Below, piece by piece: positions 45,804 to 56,723 of a stretch of 64,000 nt of DNA. The stretch covers positions 62,001-126,000 of the forward strand of contig NZ_CANMKV010000001.1 in the NCBI RefSeq assembly GCF_947498635.1, written 5' to 3'. Source of the DNA: an uncultured Microbulbifer sp. (GTDB lineage Bacteria; Pseudomonadota; Gammaproteobacteria; Pseudomonadales; Cellvibrionaceae). The notes beneath the pieces are model-generated. The model was not told the origin of the DNA, did no database searches, and was given only the letters and a program-made list of their open reading frames with translations. Positions within the stretch are counted from its first letter, which is position 1, and every line of letters begins with the position of its first letter. A program made the translations under genes and the position numbers.

Positions 45804-46826
45804 ATGAACAAATATACCCCGATAGCCGCAGGTGTTTTTCTGGCTATTGCAGCAAGTGGCGCTATGGCCAACACCATACTTATCAATCAGAATGGTGTTG
45901 GCAATATGATCGCACCAGTCCAAGATGTCACGGTAGTTAACGGAACCATTATCATCAACCAGGTTGGTGATTTTAATAAGTCCACCCCAGAACAAACTGG
46001 TACCACTAGCAACAGCCTGATAGCCCATACTCAGATCGGCGACATGAATATGGCCGAGTCGTTTCAAGATAATAGCGCTCTTTCTTTTGGTATTATTAAT
46101 CAAGAGGGTGACAGTCACCAAGCCACCACTAACCAGTCTTTAACAGGTGGATCATCAGCTACCATTTTCCAAAGCGGAACAGGAGCACAGTCTGCAACAG
46201 TAAATCAGTTTGCAGTTCTCACAAATTTCGCCACAGTGAACCAAGCTGGCTCGCCTAATAGTGCTAATGTGAACCAGTCTTTCGGTGTAGCTAACACCAC
46301 TCTTGTCAATCAGTCTTCAAGCTATGCTACGGGCAATTCAATCACCACTATGCAGACCGGTGGTATATTCAATTCGATTGAAGCCCATCAGGATGGACGA
46401 GAAAACAGCGCTCTTGTCTCGCAGGCTTTTGGATCTGGAAATATCTCCTTTTCATGGCAGGATGGTAAAGTCAATGACATTAATGTCGCCCAATCGGGTA
46501 ATAACAACTACAGTGGAATTTGGCAGTTCTGGGAAAGCAACGTAGCTATTCACAATCAGAGTGGCGATGACAACTGGGCTATGACCGAACAGCTCACCCC
46601 ACATAACCTTGCCGCTGTGAGCCAACCTGGTGACATGAATGTTTCTAACATTCATCAGTCTGGTGGTACTCAAAATACAACCTTCTTAACTCAAAGTGGG
46701 AACAATAACAGCCTAGATGCAACGCAAGTAGGCAACTCGAACCTTATCTCAGTCCTACAAGCCGGTAACGGAGATATGCATGTTGTCAGTCAGATAGGTG
46801 ATAATAACATGTATGTTTTCCCGTAA
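45804..46826 (+). CDS. Curlin-repeat protein 3 (CsgA-like)
   Basis: The ATG at 45804 has AAGGAG 7 nt upstream and opens a clean signal peptide (MNKYTPIAAGVFLAIAASGAMA). The 340-aa protein has about 26 curlin units, many ending Gly-Asp-x-Asn (NQVGDFN, TQIGDMN, HQDGREN, NQSGDDN, SQIGDNN). Four units carry Trp or other aromatics (SWQDG, IWQFWESN, NWAM). It ends MYVFP instead of the Gln that closes the other paralogs, possibly marking a fibre end or a different cap. Confidence 0.92.
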   Translation: MNKYTPIAAGVFLAIAASGAMANTILINQNGVGNMIAPVQDVTVVNGTIIINQVGDFNKSTPEQTGTTSNSLIAHTQIGDMNMAESFQDNSALSFGIINQEGDSHQATTNQSLTGGSSATIFQSGTGAQSATVNQFAVLTNFATVNQAGSPNSANVNQSFGVANTTLVNQSSSYATGNSITTMQTGGIFNSIEAHQDGRENSALVSQAFGSGNISFSWQDGKVNDINVAQSGNNNYSGIWQFWESNVAIHNQSGDDNWAMTEQLTPHNLAAVSQPGDMNVSNIHQSGGTQNTTFLTQSGNNNSLDATQVGNSNLISVLQAGNGDMHVVSQIGDNNMYVFP

Positions 46827-46848
46827 AATCTTCATCTAAATCGCTATC

Positions 46849-46876
46849 AAAGCTGATCCTCGGGGTCAGCTTTGTC
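46849..46876 (+). terminator. Weak terminator-like hairpin after curlin 3
   Basis: AAAGCTGA (46849-46856) and TCAGCTTT (46866-46873) pair perfectly around a 9-nt loop. The T run is short (TTTG), so termination efficiency is uncertain. Confidence 0.5.
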
Positions 46877-47197
46877 ATTAGCAATCCTCTATTTCTCTGA
46901 TATGTTTATTTATCACACCCTACAACAACAACTCTCACGAAAACCCTATTAAAGAGTAGAGAAACCACTAAAAAATACACAAGCACCTTGACTCGCAGAA
47001 CCAAACCAACTTCACCTCCAAAGAAATCAATATTTAAAATAATTAATAATCTATTAAAGCAATTAGTGTCACCATCTAAATTTCTGGAACATTTCAACTA
47101 AAGTTATACGAACAGACTAAAATATCTCCACCCAGGGTATCTCAAGCTTGCGAGCTAACCGAACCATAATGGACACAGCAGTAAACAGGAGTTAAAC
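46877..47197. other. AT-rich gap upstream of curlin 4
   Basis: About 320 bp without a supported gene, strongly AT-rich, probably the curlin 4 promoter region. I see no palindromes like those before curlin 2. Confidence 0.5.
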
Positions 47198-48088
47198 GTG
47201 AGGAAGATTACCATTCTGTCACTAGCAATCATGGTGTCTGGCAGCGGACTCACATACGCGGCAGGGAACACATCAACGGTTGGACAAAGTGGCACTAACA
47301 ATCATGTCATGGTCGACCAAACTGACAGCAACGCTATCGACAATGATGTGGAGATCTACCAAGATGGTAGCCTCAACAATATAGAGACTACTCAAGTCAA
47401 TGAGACTGACAGCTTGATTCACCAGACTCAGGAAGGAAAATTAAACGATGCTTACAGTCTCCAAATGGGCGGCATTGGTAATCGTGTTCTGATTTATCAA
47501 ACGGGTATGGACAACCGCTCCAACACTTATCAGGTTTCTATACAAAATAGTGAAGCTCATATCCGCCAGAGTGGCACAGGTAACCAAGCCGAAATTCAAC
47601 AGCATCTAGGCAGTGATAACCTATCCGTCATTGAACAAATTGGCAGTATTCATGGCGCTCTTGTTGGCCAATATGCCAGCTTTAATTCAGAGGCGTATAT
47701 ATACCAAGATGGTTCTTATCACGAAGCAACCATTGGCCAGGAAGGTACAGGGCACTATGCCAGGATATCGCAAACCGGCATGCACCATTCTGCCGATATC
47801 TCTCAAGCCGACATGTACAATGAAGCCGACATCACGCAAAGTGGTGAAGGCAACCTGAGCACTATTATCCAGGTATCATGGTATAACAGCGCCTTTGTCA
47901 CCCAGGATGGATTTATGAACCAAGCCATTGTTATGCAATCTGGGGGTGGCGCCATGGGTGGTGGACATATGGTGGTTGTGAATCAATCTGGCAGCATGAA
48001 TACAACTAACGTCACTCAAAGTGGGTTTGCTGGCTCTGCAAATATTACCCAAACAGGACATGGGAATACGGCCATAGTACACCAGTAA
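47198..48088 (+). CDS. Curlin-repeat protein 4 (CsgA-like, His/Met-rich)
   Basis: Start is GTG 47198 with CAGGAG 7 nt upstream; signal peptide ends LTYAA. About 23 curlin units of 11 residues follow (GQSGTNN, YQDGSLN, RQSGTGN, GQEGTGH, TQSGEGN, TQTGHGN), ending IVHQ. The second half is unusually rich in His and Met (SQTGMHH, SQADMYN, MQSGGGAMGGGHM), which could bind metal ions; that is inference. It is most like curlin 6 among the paralogs. Confidence 0.9.
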   Translation: MRKITILSLAIMVSGSGLTYAAGNTSTVGQSGTNNHVMVDQTDSNAIDNDVEIYQDGSLNNIETTQVNETDSLIHQTQEGKLNDAYSLQMGGIGNRVLIYQTGMDNRSNTYQVSIQNSEAHIRQSGTGNQAEIQQHLGSDNLSVIEQIGSIHGALVGQYASFNSEAYIYQDGSYHEATIGQEGTGHYARISQTGMHHSADISQADMYNEADITQSGEGNLSTIIQVSWYNSAFVTQDGFMNQAIVMQSGGGAMGGGHMVVVNQSGSMNTTNVTQSGFAGSANITQTGHGNTAIVHQ

Positions 48089-48104
48089 ATACCTTCGTCT
48101 CCTA

Positions 48105-48154
48105 ATGACCACAGCGGCCAAAGATTAACAAAGATCTTTGGCCGCTGTGGTCAT
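48105..48154. repeat. 21-bp perfect inverted repeat after curlin 4
   Basis: Arms 48105-48125 and 48134-48154 are exact reverse complements over 21 bp (ATGACCACAGCGGCCAAAGA... on the left) with an 8-nt loop. It starts 17 nt after the curlin 4 stop. No T run follows on either strand, so it is not a standard intrinsic terminator; it may stabilise the mRNA 3' end or be a mobile-repeat remnant. Confidence 0.85.
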
Positions 48155-48319
48155 ATATCCTATTCATCAACCGAAGTTCTTTATCCGTGAGCTTTTTTAC
48201 ATATTTTATTGAAAAAAACTCTCATAAATTATCCATTTTCCTCTCATGGTGGCAGTACTTTTTTTCATCAAGAATAAATAAGTAATCAAGACTCCCACTC
48301 AGCAGTTGTGGAGAAAACG

Positions 48320-49200
48320 ATGAAGGCCTCTTGGAAGCTACATTTAGCCAACGTCATATTAACCAGCTGCCCTTTCTCAGCTCAAGGTAATGACCAAACT
48401 GTTCGCCAAGTTCAAATTGGGATCGGGAACAACGCTACCGCTATTTAAAATTTTCCACTCACCCGGAGCAATCTAATTATCCAAGAAAAGATTGGTTTTT
48501 TTAATGATGCAGCCACAAACCAAGTAGCAGAAATTAGCAGCGCTGTCGCACAGTATCAGACGGGCCAACGGCTTTCATCTGAAATCAGTCAAGCTTTCGG
48601 GAGTGGCAATACAGGGCAAAGTGTGCAGATTGGGGCGAACAGCAAGCCAGAAACATTTCAAATTAATCAAACACAAGGCTTCTCACTGCACACTCAAGAT
48701 GGACAAAGTCACTTTGACTTAACATTGCAACGTCTGGGTCCAATAATAGTATTCAAATTCAACAAGCCGATCGTTTAAATAATGCGACCGCTCATCAGAG
48801 CATAAATTTTGGCGGCGATATTAATAGTACACAGGCCGGTATATTCAATAGCGTGAATAGTCGCCAGCAAGGGGTTTCCCACGAAGTCACTGTCGTTCAG
48901 ACTGGAGGGTTCAATAAGGCTGATACGACCCAGCTAGGTAGCGGCCAATGTGCCACAGCGCTACAAACCGGTGTGGATAACCTGATCAACCTCACCCAGA
49001 CGGGAAAAAACAACAGCGGTAATCTCACTCAATTGGAAGTCAGCAATGGGGCTTTTTTACTTCAGTCCGGCAGTTTTCTCACCGCGAGCGTTGGGCAGCT
49101 CGGTGGTTTTAATCATGTATCCATATCGCAATTTGGTCAGAATCAGGATAGTCAAGTCATTCAGATTGGCATTAATAACCACAGCCGTATTCATCAGTAG
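48320..49200 (+). pseudogene. Curlin-repeat protein 5, decayed by a stop and a frameshift
   Basis: From ATG 48320 the frame reads MKASWKLHLANVILTSCPFS as a signal peptide, then curlin units. TAA at 48446-48448 sits where the repeat expects Gln, so a CAA-to-TAA change explains it. The same frame continues with curlin units (SQAFGSGN, VQIGANS) to about 48730, where one missing base after a Gln codon moves the coding frame. Curlin units then run to the stop at 49198-49200 (VQTGGFN, LQTGVDN, SQFGQNQ, IQIGINN, ending IHQ). The last segment is open from 48853 but has no signal peptide, so it should not be exported. Confidence 0.88.
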
Positions 49201-49642
49201 AGTTCAGGATGGCCCCCTTAGTATTCCATCGGGACAGTAAGAGGTGACATTATTTCTGACACTGCGCGTTAATTTAGGTTCCTTACACCTGGACACAACT
49301 AGAACTTTTTTCCTGTTCAAATAGTACTTCTTTCCTATAGCCCTTAAACGAGATAGGAACAAAACTTAAAAAGGCGGAACAAACATTTGCGCTCCTTAGC
49401 AGTATCAGGGATGCCAACCAGAATGCAGCAACTTTCTCCTCTCCTGAATTTTCTCCATCGAGTCCGCCTCTTTATGCCGGCTCTTTCCCTATGTATTTAC
49501 AACGCCATTGTACTTTGGCTCTATAAGGTCAGGCCCTAACGCCGTACTGCAAAATTAGGCACGGCACGCTGTTCCTTCTATCAGCACACCGGCTCAGTGC
49601 TCCAATCGTGACGCTCTTTTTTAAGCAGTAATGGAGATACTC
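49201..49642. other. Gap upstream of curlin 6
   Basis: About 440 bp without a supported gene, lying between the decayed curlin and the last intact one. I see no strong inverted repeat. It probably holds the curlin 6 promoter. Confidence 0.5.
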
Positions 49643-50521
49643 ATGAAAACTGTAACCTCAATCGCAGCCGCTATCGCTTTCGTGGTTAGCGGTAGCGCTT
49701 TAGCCGACAACAATATTACTTACCAGAATCAAAACGGCATGGGTAACTTCGGCTTTGTTGATCAAACTGGTCCCCACAGCTACGACAACCTAGTAAATCA
49801 AGAGCAACATGGAGAATACAACACAGCTGTGAGCCTACAGGCCTATGAGCACCACAGTACTGTTTTGCAATACCAGGATGGTCATAGCAACTATGCAAAT
49901 GCATTTCAGACTGGTGGATCTGAAAACGTGGCTATGAGTGAGCAGATAGGCATGAACCACAGCTCCTTGACACTCCAGCTTGGAGAGGAGGGTAGCTTTT
50001 CCTTCCATGCACAAGAGGGTAAGGAAAATACCGCCTGGACCTACCAACAGTCTGGCAATACCAACCAAGCCACCATCTTACAAAGTAGTGACTACAGTAA
50101 GGCGACAGTAACCCAAGTCGCTAGCGATAACAGCGAAGCGATGGTTTCACAGGACGGGGAAATGAATAGCGGTGATATACACCAAACCGGTGGATTTCAT
50201 CGAGCCCATATGATCCAGGGGGATGGCGGTAATAACGACGGTGACATCCGCCAACATGGGTTCGGCCATGACGCCAGAATGTATCAGGAAGGCTGGTATA
50301 ACGAGGCGGATATTTCTCAGGCTGGCAGCCATCACTCTGCGACAACCAAGCAAAGTGGTCAAGGTAACGATGTTTATCTCGGACAGGTTGGCAACAAGCA
50401 TCTTGCGGAAGCGACCCAAATTGGCTCCCACAACTACAGCTTGGTTTCCCAGGTTGGCCGCTATGGAACCGCCAAAGTTCACCAATATGGCGACAGCAAC
50501 CAAAGCTATATTTCCCAGTAA
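49643..50521 (+). CDS. Curlin-repeat protein 6 (CsgA-like, His-rich)
   Basis: The ATG at 49643 has GGAG 8 nt upstream and begins a signal peptide (MKTVTSIAAAIAFVVSGSALA); an ATG 12 nt earlier is less suitable. The 292-aa protein has about 23 curlin units (NQNGMGN, YQDGHSN, SQDGEMN, RQHGFGH, YQEGWYN, KQSGQGN, HQYGDSN), ending YISQ. His, Tyr and Glu are frequent (LQAYEHH, SQAGSHH). The block AR-x2-Q-x-G with YNEADI is shared with curlin 4, pointing to duplication. Confidence 0.92.
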   Translation: MKTVTSIAAAIAFVVSGSALADNNITYQNQNGMGNFGFVDQTGPHSYDNLVNQEQHGEYNTAVSLQAYEHHSTVLQYQDGHSNYANAFQTGGSENVAMSEQIGMNHSSLTLQLGEEGSFSFHAQEGKENTAWTYQQSGNTNQATILQSSDYSKATVTQVASDNSEAMVSQDGEMNSGDIHQTGGFHRAHMIQGDGGNNDGDIRQHGFGHDARMYQEGWYNEADISQAGSHHSATTKQSGQGNDVYLGQVGNKHLAEATQIGSHNYSLVSQVGRYGTAKVHQYGDSNQSYISQ

Positions 50522-50532
50522 AACGACGCCAC

Positions 50533-50564
50533 AAAAAAGGGCGGCCTCTGGCCGCCCTTTTTTT
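50533..50564. terminator. Bidirectional terminator between curlin 6 and greA
   Basis: GGGCGGCC-TCT-GGCCGCCC (50539-50557) is preceded by six A and followed by seven T, so it can terminate both the curlin 6 and the convergent greA transcripts. Confidence 0.93.
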
Positions 50565-50575
50565 AGAAGCCCCTG

Positions 50576-51052
50576 TTACAGGTGCTCTACAGTTTCAATT
50601 TCATATTCCACCGCACCCGATGGGGTATGCACCACAACGATCTCCCCCACTTCCTTACCAATCAGAGCGCGGGCAATGGGGGAATTCACCGAAATTTTTT
50701 GCTTTTTCACATCGGCTTCATCATCACCTACAATTTTGTAAGTCACTTCTACATCATCATCCAAGTGGATAATGGTTACTGTAGTACCGAAGATCACCTT
50801 GTCACTGGGCTCAATCGACTTTACGTCAATAACCAGCGAGTGGGACAGCTTCGCTTCGATCTCTTGAATTCGACCTTCAATAAAGCCCTGCTTTTCACGC
50901 GCCGCATGGTATTCGGCGTTTTCCTTCAAATCACCGTGTTCGCGAGCCTCAGCAATCGCTTCCACCACGGCTGGGCGCTCGACTTTTTTCAGATTATCCA
51001 ACTCTGAACGCAGTGCTTCCGCGCCTTCTACGGTCATTGGTACCCGATTCAC
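50576..51052 (-). CDS. greA: Transcription elongation factor GreA
   Basis: GreA rescues backtracked RNA polymerase by stimulating transcript cleavage. I chose the GTG at 51052: GGAGG lies 8 nt upstream and the product ([18 protein letters not shown]) is 158 aa, the family length; the ATG at 51082 adds ten unrelated residues. The coiled-coil tip [20 protein letters not shown] holds the acidic catalytic pair. The C-terminal [16 protein letters not shown] is typical. It follows carB as in many gammaproteobacteria. Confidence 0.96.
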   Translation of the reverse strand: MNRVPMTVEGAEALRSELDNLKKVERPAVVEAIAEAREHGDLKENAEYHAAREKQGFIEGRIQEIEAKLSHSLVIDVKSIEPSDKVIFGTTVTIIHLDDDVEVTYKIVGDDEADVKKQKISVNSPIARALIGKEVGEIVVVHTPSGAVEYEIETVEHL

Positions 51053-51137
51053 TATGGGACCTCCATTATTGTTACTACGCAACCGGACCCTGTGTCACCA
51101 CAAGGCCCGATCCGAACTGACGAATTGTTTTAGCTGT

Positions 51138-54365
<3,228 letters not shown>

Positions 54366-54423
54366 CTTTCTTCCGTTCTACTACCGGCCCAGGCCGGCTG
54401 CGCTTAATTTCATACGTGTCTTG

Positions 54424-54450
54424 TTAAAACCGCCGCAAAAGCGGCGGTTG
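54424..54450 (-). terminator. Terminator-like hairpin between carA and carB
   Basis: AACCGCCGC-AAAA-GCGGCGGTT (54428-54449 region) has perfect 9-bp arms and on the minus strand is followed by TTTTAAC. It lies in the 112-nt carA-carB spacer. It may only partly terminate, or protect the carA message end. Confidence 0.5.
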
Positions 54451-54477
54451 TTCGCCCTACCCTGGGCAGCTACACCC

Positions 54478-55626
54478 TTAGGCGCGCTCTTTCATCAAAT
54501 CGATAAAGTGGTCGAACAGCGGCGCCACATCGTGTGGGCCCGGGCTCGCTTCCGGGTGGCCCTGAAAGCTGAAGGCCGGCTTGTCTGTCAGGCGGATACC
54601 CTGCAAGGTGCCGTCGAACAGGGACTTGTGGGTAACTTCCACATTGCCCGGCAAGCTATCGGCGTCCACTTCGAAGCCGTGGTTCTGCGCAGTGATCATC
54701 ACCTTGGTGCTGTTCAGGTCCTGTACCGGGTGGTTACCACCGTGGTGACCGAACTTCATCTTGGCGGTTTTGCCACCCACTGCCAGACCCAGCAGCTGGT
54801 GTCCCAAGCAGATGCCGTAGGTGGGGATACCGGCGTCGAGGATTTCGCGGATAGCGGCAATCGCGTATTCGCAGGGCTCGGGGTCGCCGGGTCCGTTGGA
54901 CAGGAAGACACCGTTGGGATTCATCGCCAGCACTTCCGAGGCCGAGGTCTCCGCCGGTACCACCGTGATATCACAGCCGCGATCCACCAGCATACGCAGG
55001 ATATTACGCTTCACACCAAAGTCATAAGCCACCACTTTGAAGGGCTGCTCCGGCGCGGCTTTGTGGCCTTCACCAAGGGTCCAGGTGCCTTCGATAAAGG
55101 GGTAGGCTTCCTTGGTGCTAACCACCTTAGCCAGGTCCATGCCTTTCAGGCCGGCGAAATCCTTGGCCTTGGCCAGGGCTTCCTCGCGGTCGATATTGTC
55201 GCCAGCGACAATACAACCGCTCTGGGCGCCCTTGTCGCGCAGCAGACGAGTCAGGCGACGGGTATCGATATCCGCGATGCCGACGATATTGCGCTCGCGC
55301 AGGTAGTCCTCCAGGGACTGCTCACTGCGAAAACTACTGGCCAACAGCGGCAGATCGCGAATCACTAGGCCGGCGGCCCAGATCTCGGCGCACTCTTCGT
55401 CTTCCTGGTTGGTACCCGTGTTGCCGATATGTGGATAAGTCAGAGTCACAATCTGGCGGGCGTAGGAGGGATCGGTAAGGATCTCCTGATAGCCGGTCAT
55501 TGAGGTGTTGAACACCACCTCGCCAACAGAACTGCCGTGGGCGCCGATGGCGCGTCCTTCAAAGACGCTACCATCTGCGAGCACCAGCAGCGCGGGAGTT
55601 GTACTCTGCATAAAGTTGTGGGGCAT
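54478..55626 (-). CDS. carA: Carbamoyl-phosphate synthase small (glutaminase) subunit
   Basis: CarA hydrolyses glutamine and passes ammonia to CarB. The ATG at 55626 has GGAGG 5 nt upstream and gives a 382-aa protein, as in E. coli. The N-terminal domain shows [15 protein letters not shown] and [16 protein letters not shown]. The class I glutaminase triad is Cys in [13 protein letters not shown], then His and Glu in GHPEASPGP. Upstream start codons would add 15 unrelated residues. Confidence 0.97.
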   Translation of the reverse strand: MPHNFMQSTTPALLVLADGSVFEGRAIGAHGSSVGEVVFNTSMTGYQEILTDPSYARQIVTLTYPHIGNTGTNQEDEECAEIWAAGLVIRDLPLLASSFRSEQSLEDYLRERNIVGIADIDTRRLTRLLRDKGAQSGCIVAGDNIDREEALAKAKDFAGLKGMDLAKVVSTKEAYPFIEGTWTLGEGHKAAPEQPFKVVAYDFGVKRNILRMLVDRGCDITVVPAETSASEVLAMNPNGVFLSNGPGDPEPCEYAIAAIREILDAGIPTYGICLGHQLLGLAVGGKTAKMKFGHHGGNHPVQDLNSTKVMITAQNHGFEVDADSLPGNVEVTHKSLFDGTLQGIRLTDKPAFSFQGHPEASPGPHDVAPLFDHFIDLMKERA

Positions 55627-55958
55627 GAAAGCCTCCGACGTAGGGACAGCTTTAGTCAAATTGAACTCCAATCTTCAGAACTGCTTCCGGGCGGGGTTTG
55701 CGGGCTTAGGAGCATACAGGCTCCTGACTGGCGCGCGCATAAAAAAGCGAGATGAAACATCGCAGCTTCATCTCGCTTTAAAAATCTTTTCACGCGCGGC
55801 TCTCACAAGTTGAGCCGATGCTTGCCACCGGCTTTTCGGTGGGCTCGCGCTGTGCGATTCAGCTTCGCGGCACCGGCCCAAATCGGGCGCAGATTCTACG
55901 CGAATTTACCCATGGACGCTAGTGCAAAAATGCAGCAAAAGCGATCCAAATCCTCTCC
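55627..55958. other. carAB promoter region with an upstream terminator
   Basis: About 330 bp between the YfiR-family gene and carA. It holds a terminator (55742-55781) and must contain the carAB promoter between it and 55627. The part right of the terminator is GC-rich with short imperfect dyads but no recognised RNA. Confidence 0.5.
55742..55781 (-). terminator. Terminator downstream of the YfiR-family gene
   Basis: AAAGCGAGATGAA and TTCATCTCGCTTT are perfect 13-bp arms. On the minus strand the hairpin runs into six T. It should end the rimK-fusion/yfiR transcript before carA. Confidence 0.85.
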
Positions 55959-56537
55959 TCACTCCATCTTGCGGCCGAGGCGGAACAAACTGTTACCCAT
56001 CTTCAACTCCGCTTTCTCCAGCATGGTTTTGTTCATGCGCAAAGCCACCTCACCATTGGTGTCGGCAAACTCGATCATCCCCCCGGTTACCGCAAAGCGC
56101 TCGGCATCGCTCACCGTAAGGACAGGAAAGAATTCCACGGTCACCAGCGTCTTCAGCAGGTTGGCGCGATCCATTGAACCGAGAACCACAATCTGGCACT
56201 TGCGCGCGCGCAGTATGTCTTTGAGATCGATCCTCTCCAGCGCCACCCGACGCCCATCGATACGCTGGTTCTTGAAACGCTCCGCCAGGGTCTCTCCCAG
56301 AGAATCGCCACCCAGCAGACACACTTTGAACGGTGCGCTGTGATTGTCGAAGGCATTGACCGGCCACTGCAGGTTGTAGGCGAAATGCACGATGTAATCC
56401 ACCATCACTCGCCGCCCCAAGGGGGTGTCCGAAAGATTGACCGCAGCCAGGGCCACAGGCGCAATCAATACACTCAACAGCAGTGAAAAGAAGAGGGAAA
56501 GGCGGGGGAGCGAAAGTCTGTGGCTAGGTGTCTTCAC
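55959..56537 (-). CDS. YfiR/DUF4154-family periplasmic protein
   Basis: From GTG 56537 the protein has 192 aa with a signal peptide (RLSLPRLSLFFSLLLSVL, ending ALAA). The mature part carries family patterns: YIVHFAYNLQWP, FKVCLLGGDSLG, CQIVVLGSM and VLTVSDAERFAVTGGMIEF, ending LRMNKTMLEKAELKMGNSLFRLGR. In Pseudomonas YfiR represses the diguanylate cyclase YfiN from the periplasm. No GGDEF partner gene lies nearby, so its partner, if any, is elsewhere. The start is uncertain because the upstream sequence is open but unlike a protein. Confidence 0.8.
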   Translation of the reverse strand: MKTPSHRLSLPRLSLFFSLLLSVLIAPVALAAVNLSDTPLGRRVMVDYIVHFAYNLQWPVNAFDNHSAPFKVCLLGGDSLGETLAERFKNQRIDGRRVALERIDLKDILRARKCQIVVLGSMDRANLLKTLVTVEFFPVLTVSDAERFAVTGGMIEFADTNGEVALRMNKTMLEKAELKMGNSLFRLGRKME

Positions 56538-56723
56538 GGTCGTATAAGCCCTGCGGTTCACACTGCCTGTACCGTAGGAGCGGCCCCGGCACAGGGTGTC
56601 TATCGGCGGATACCTGCGGCACTCAAACGCTACCGAGGCTCGATAAGCGCGCCAGCGGAAAGCCCGGCCACCCCTGAAGGTTAGTCCACCGGGCCCGGCA
56701 CCGCCGGCGCCCCGCCACACGGC

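Noticed and set aside
43111-50521. Regular short repeats that could suggest a CRISPR array
   Set aside because: The repetition is in the protein (11-residue curlin units) with varied codons; there are no identical DNA repeats with unique spacers and no cas genes.
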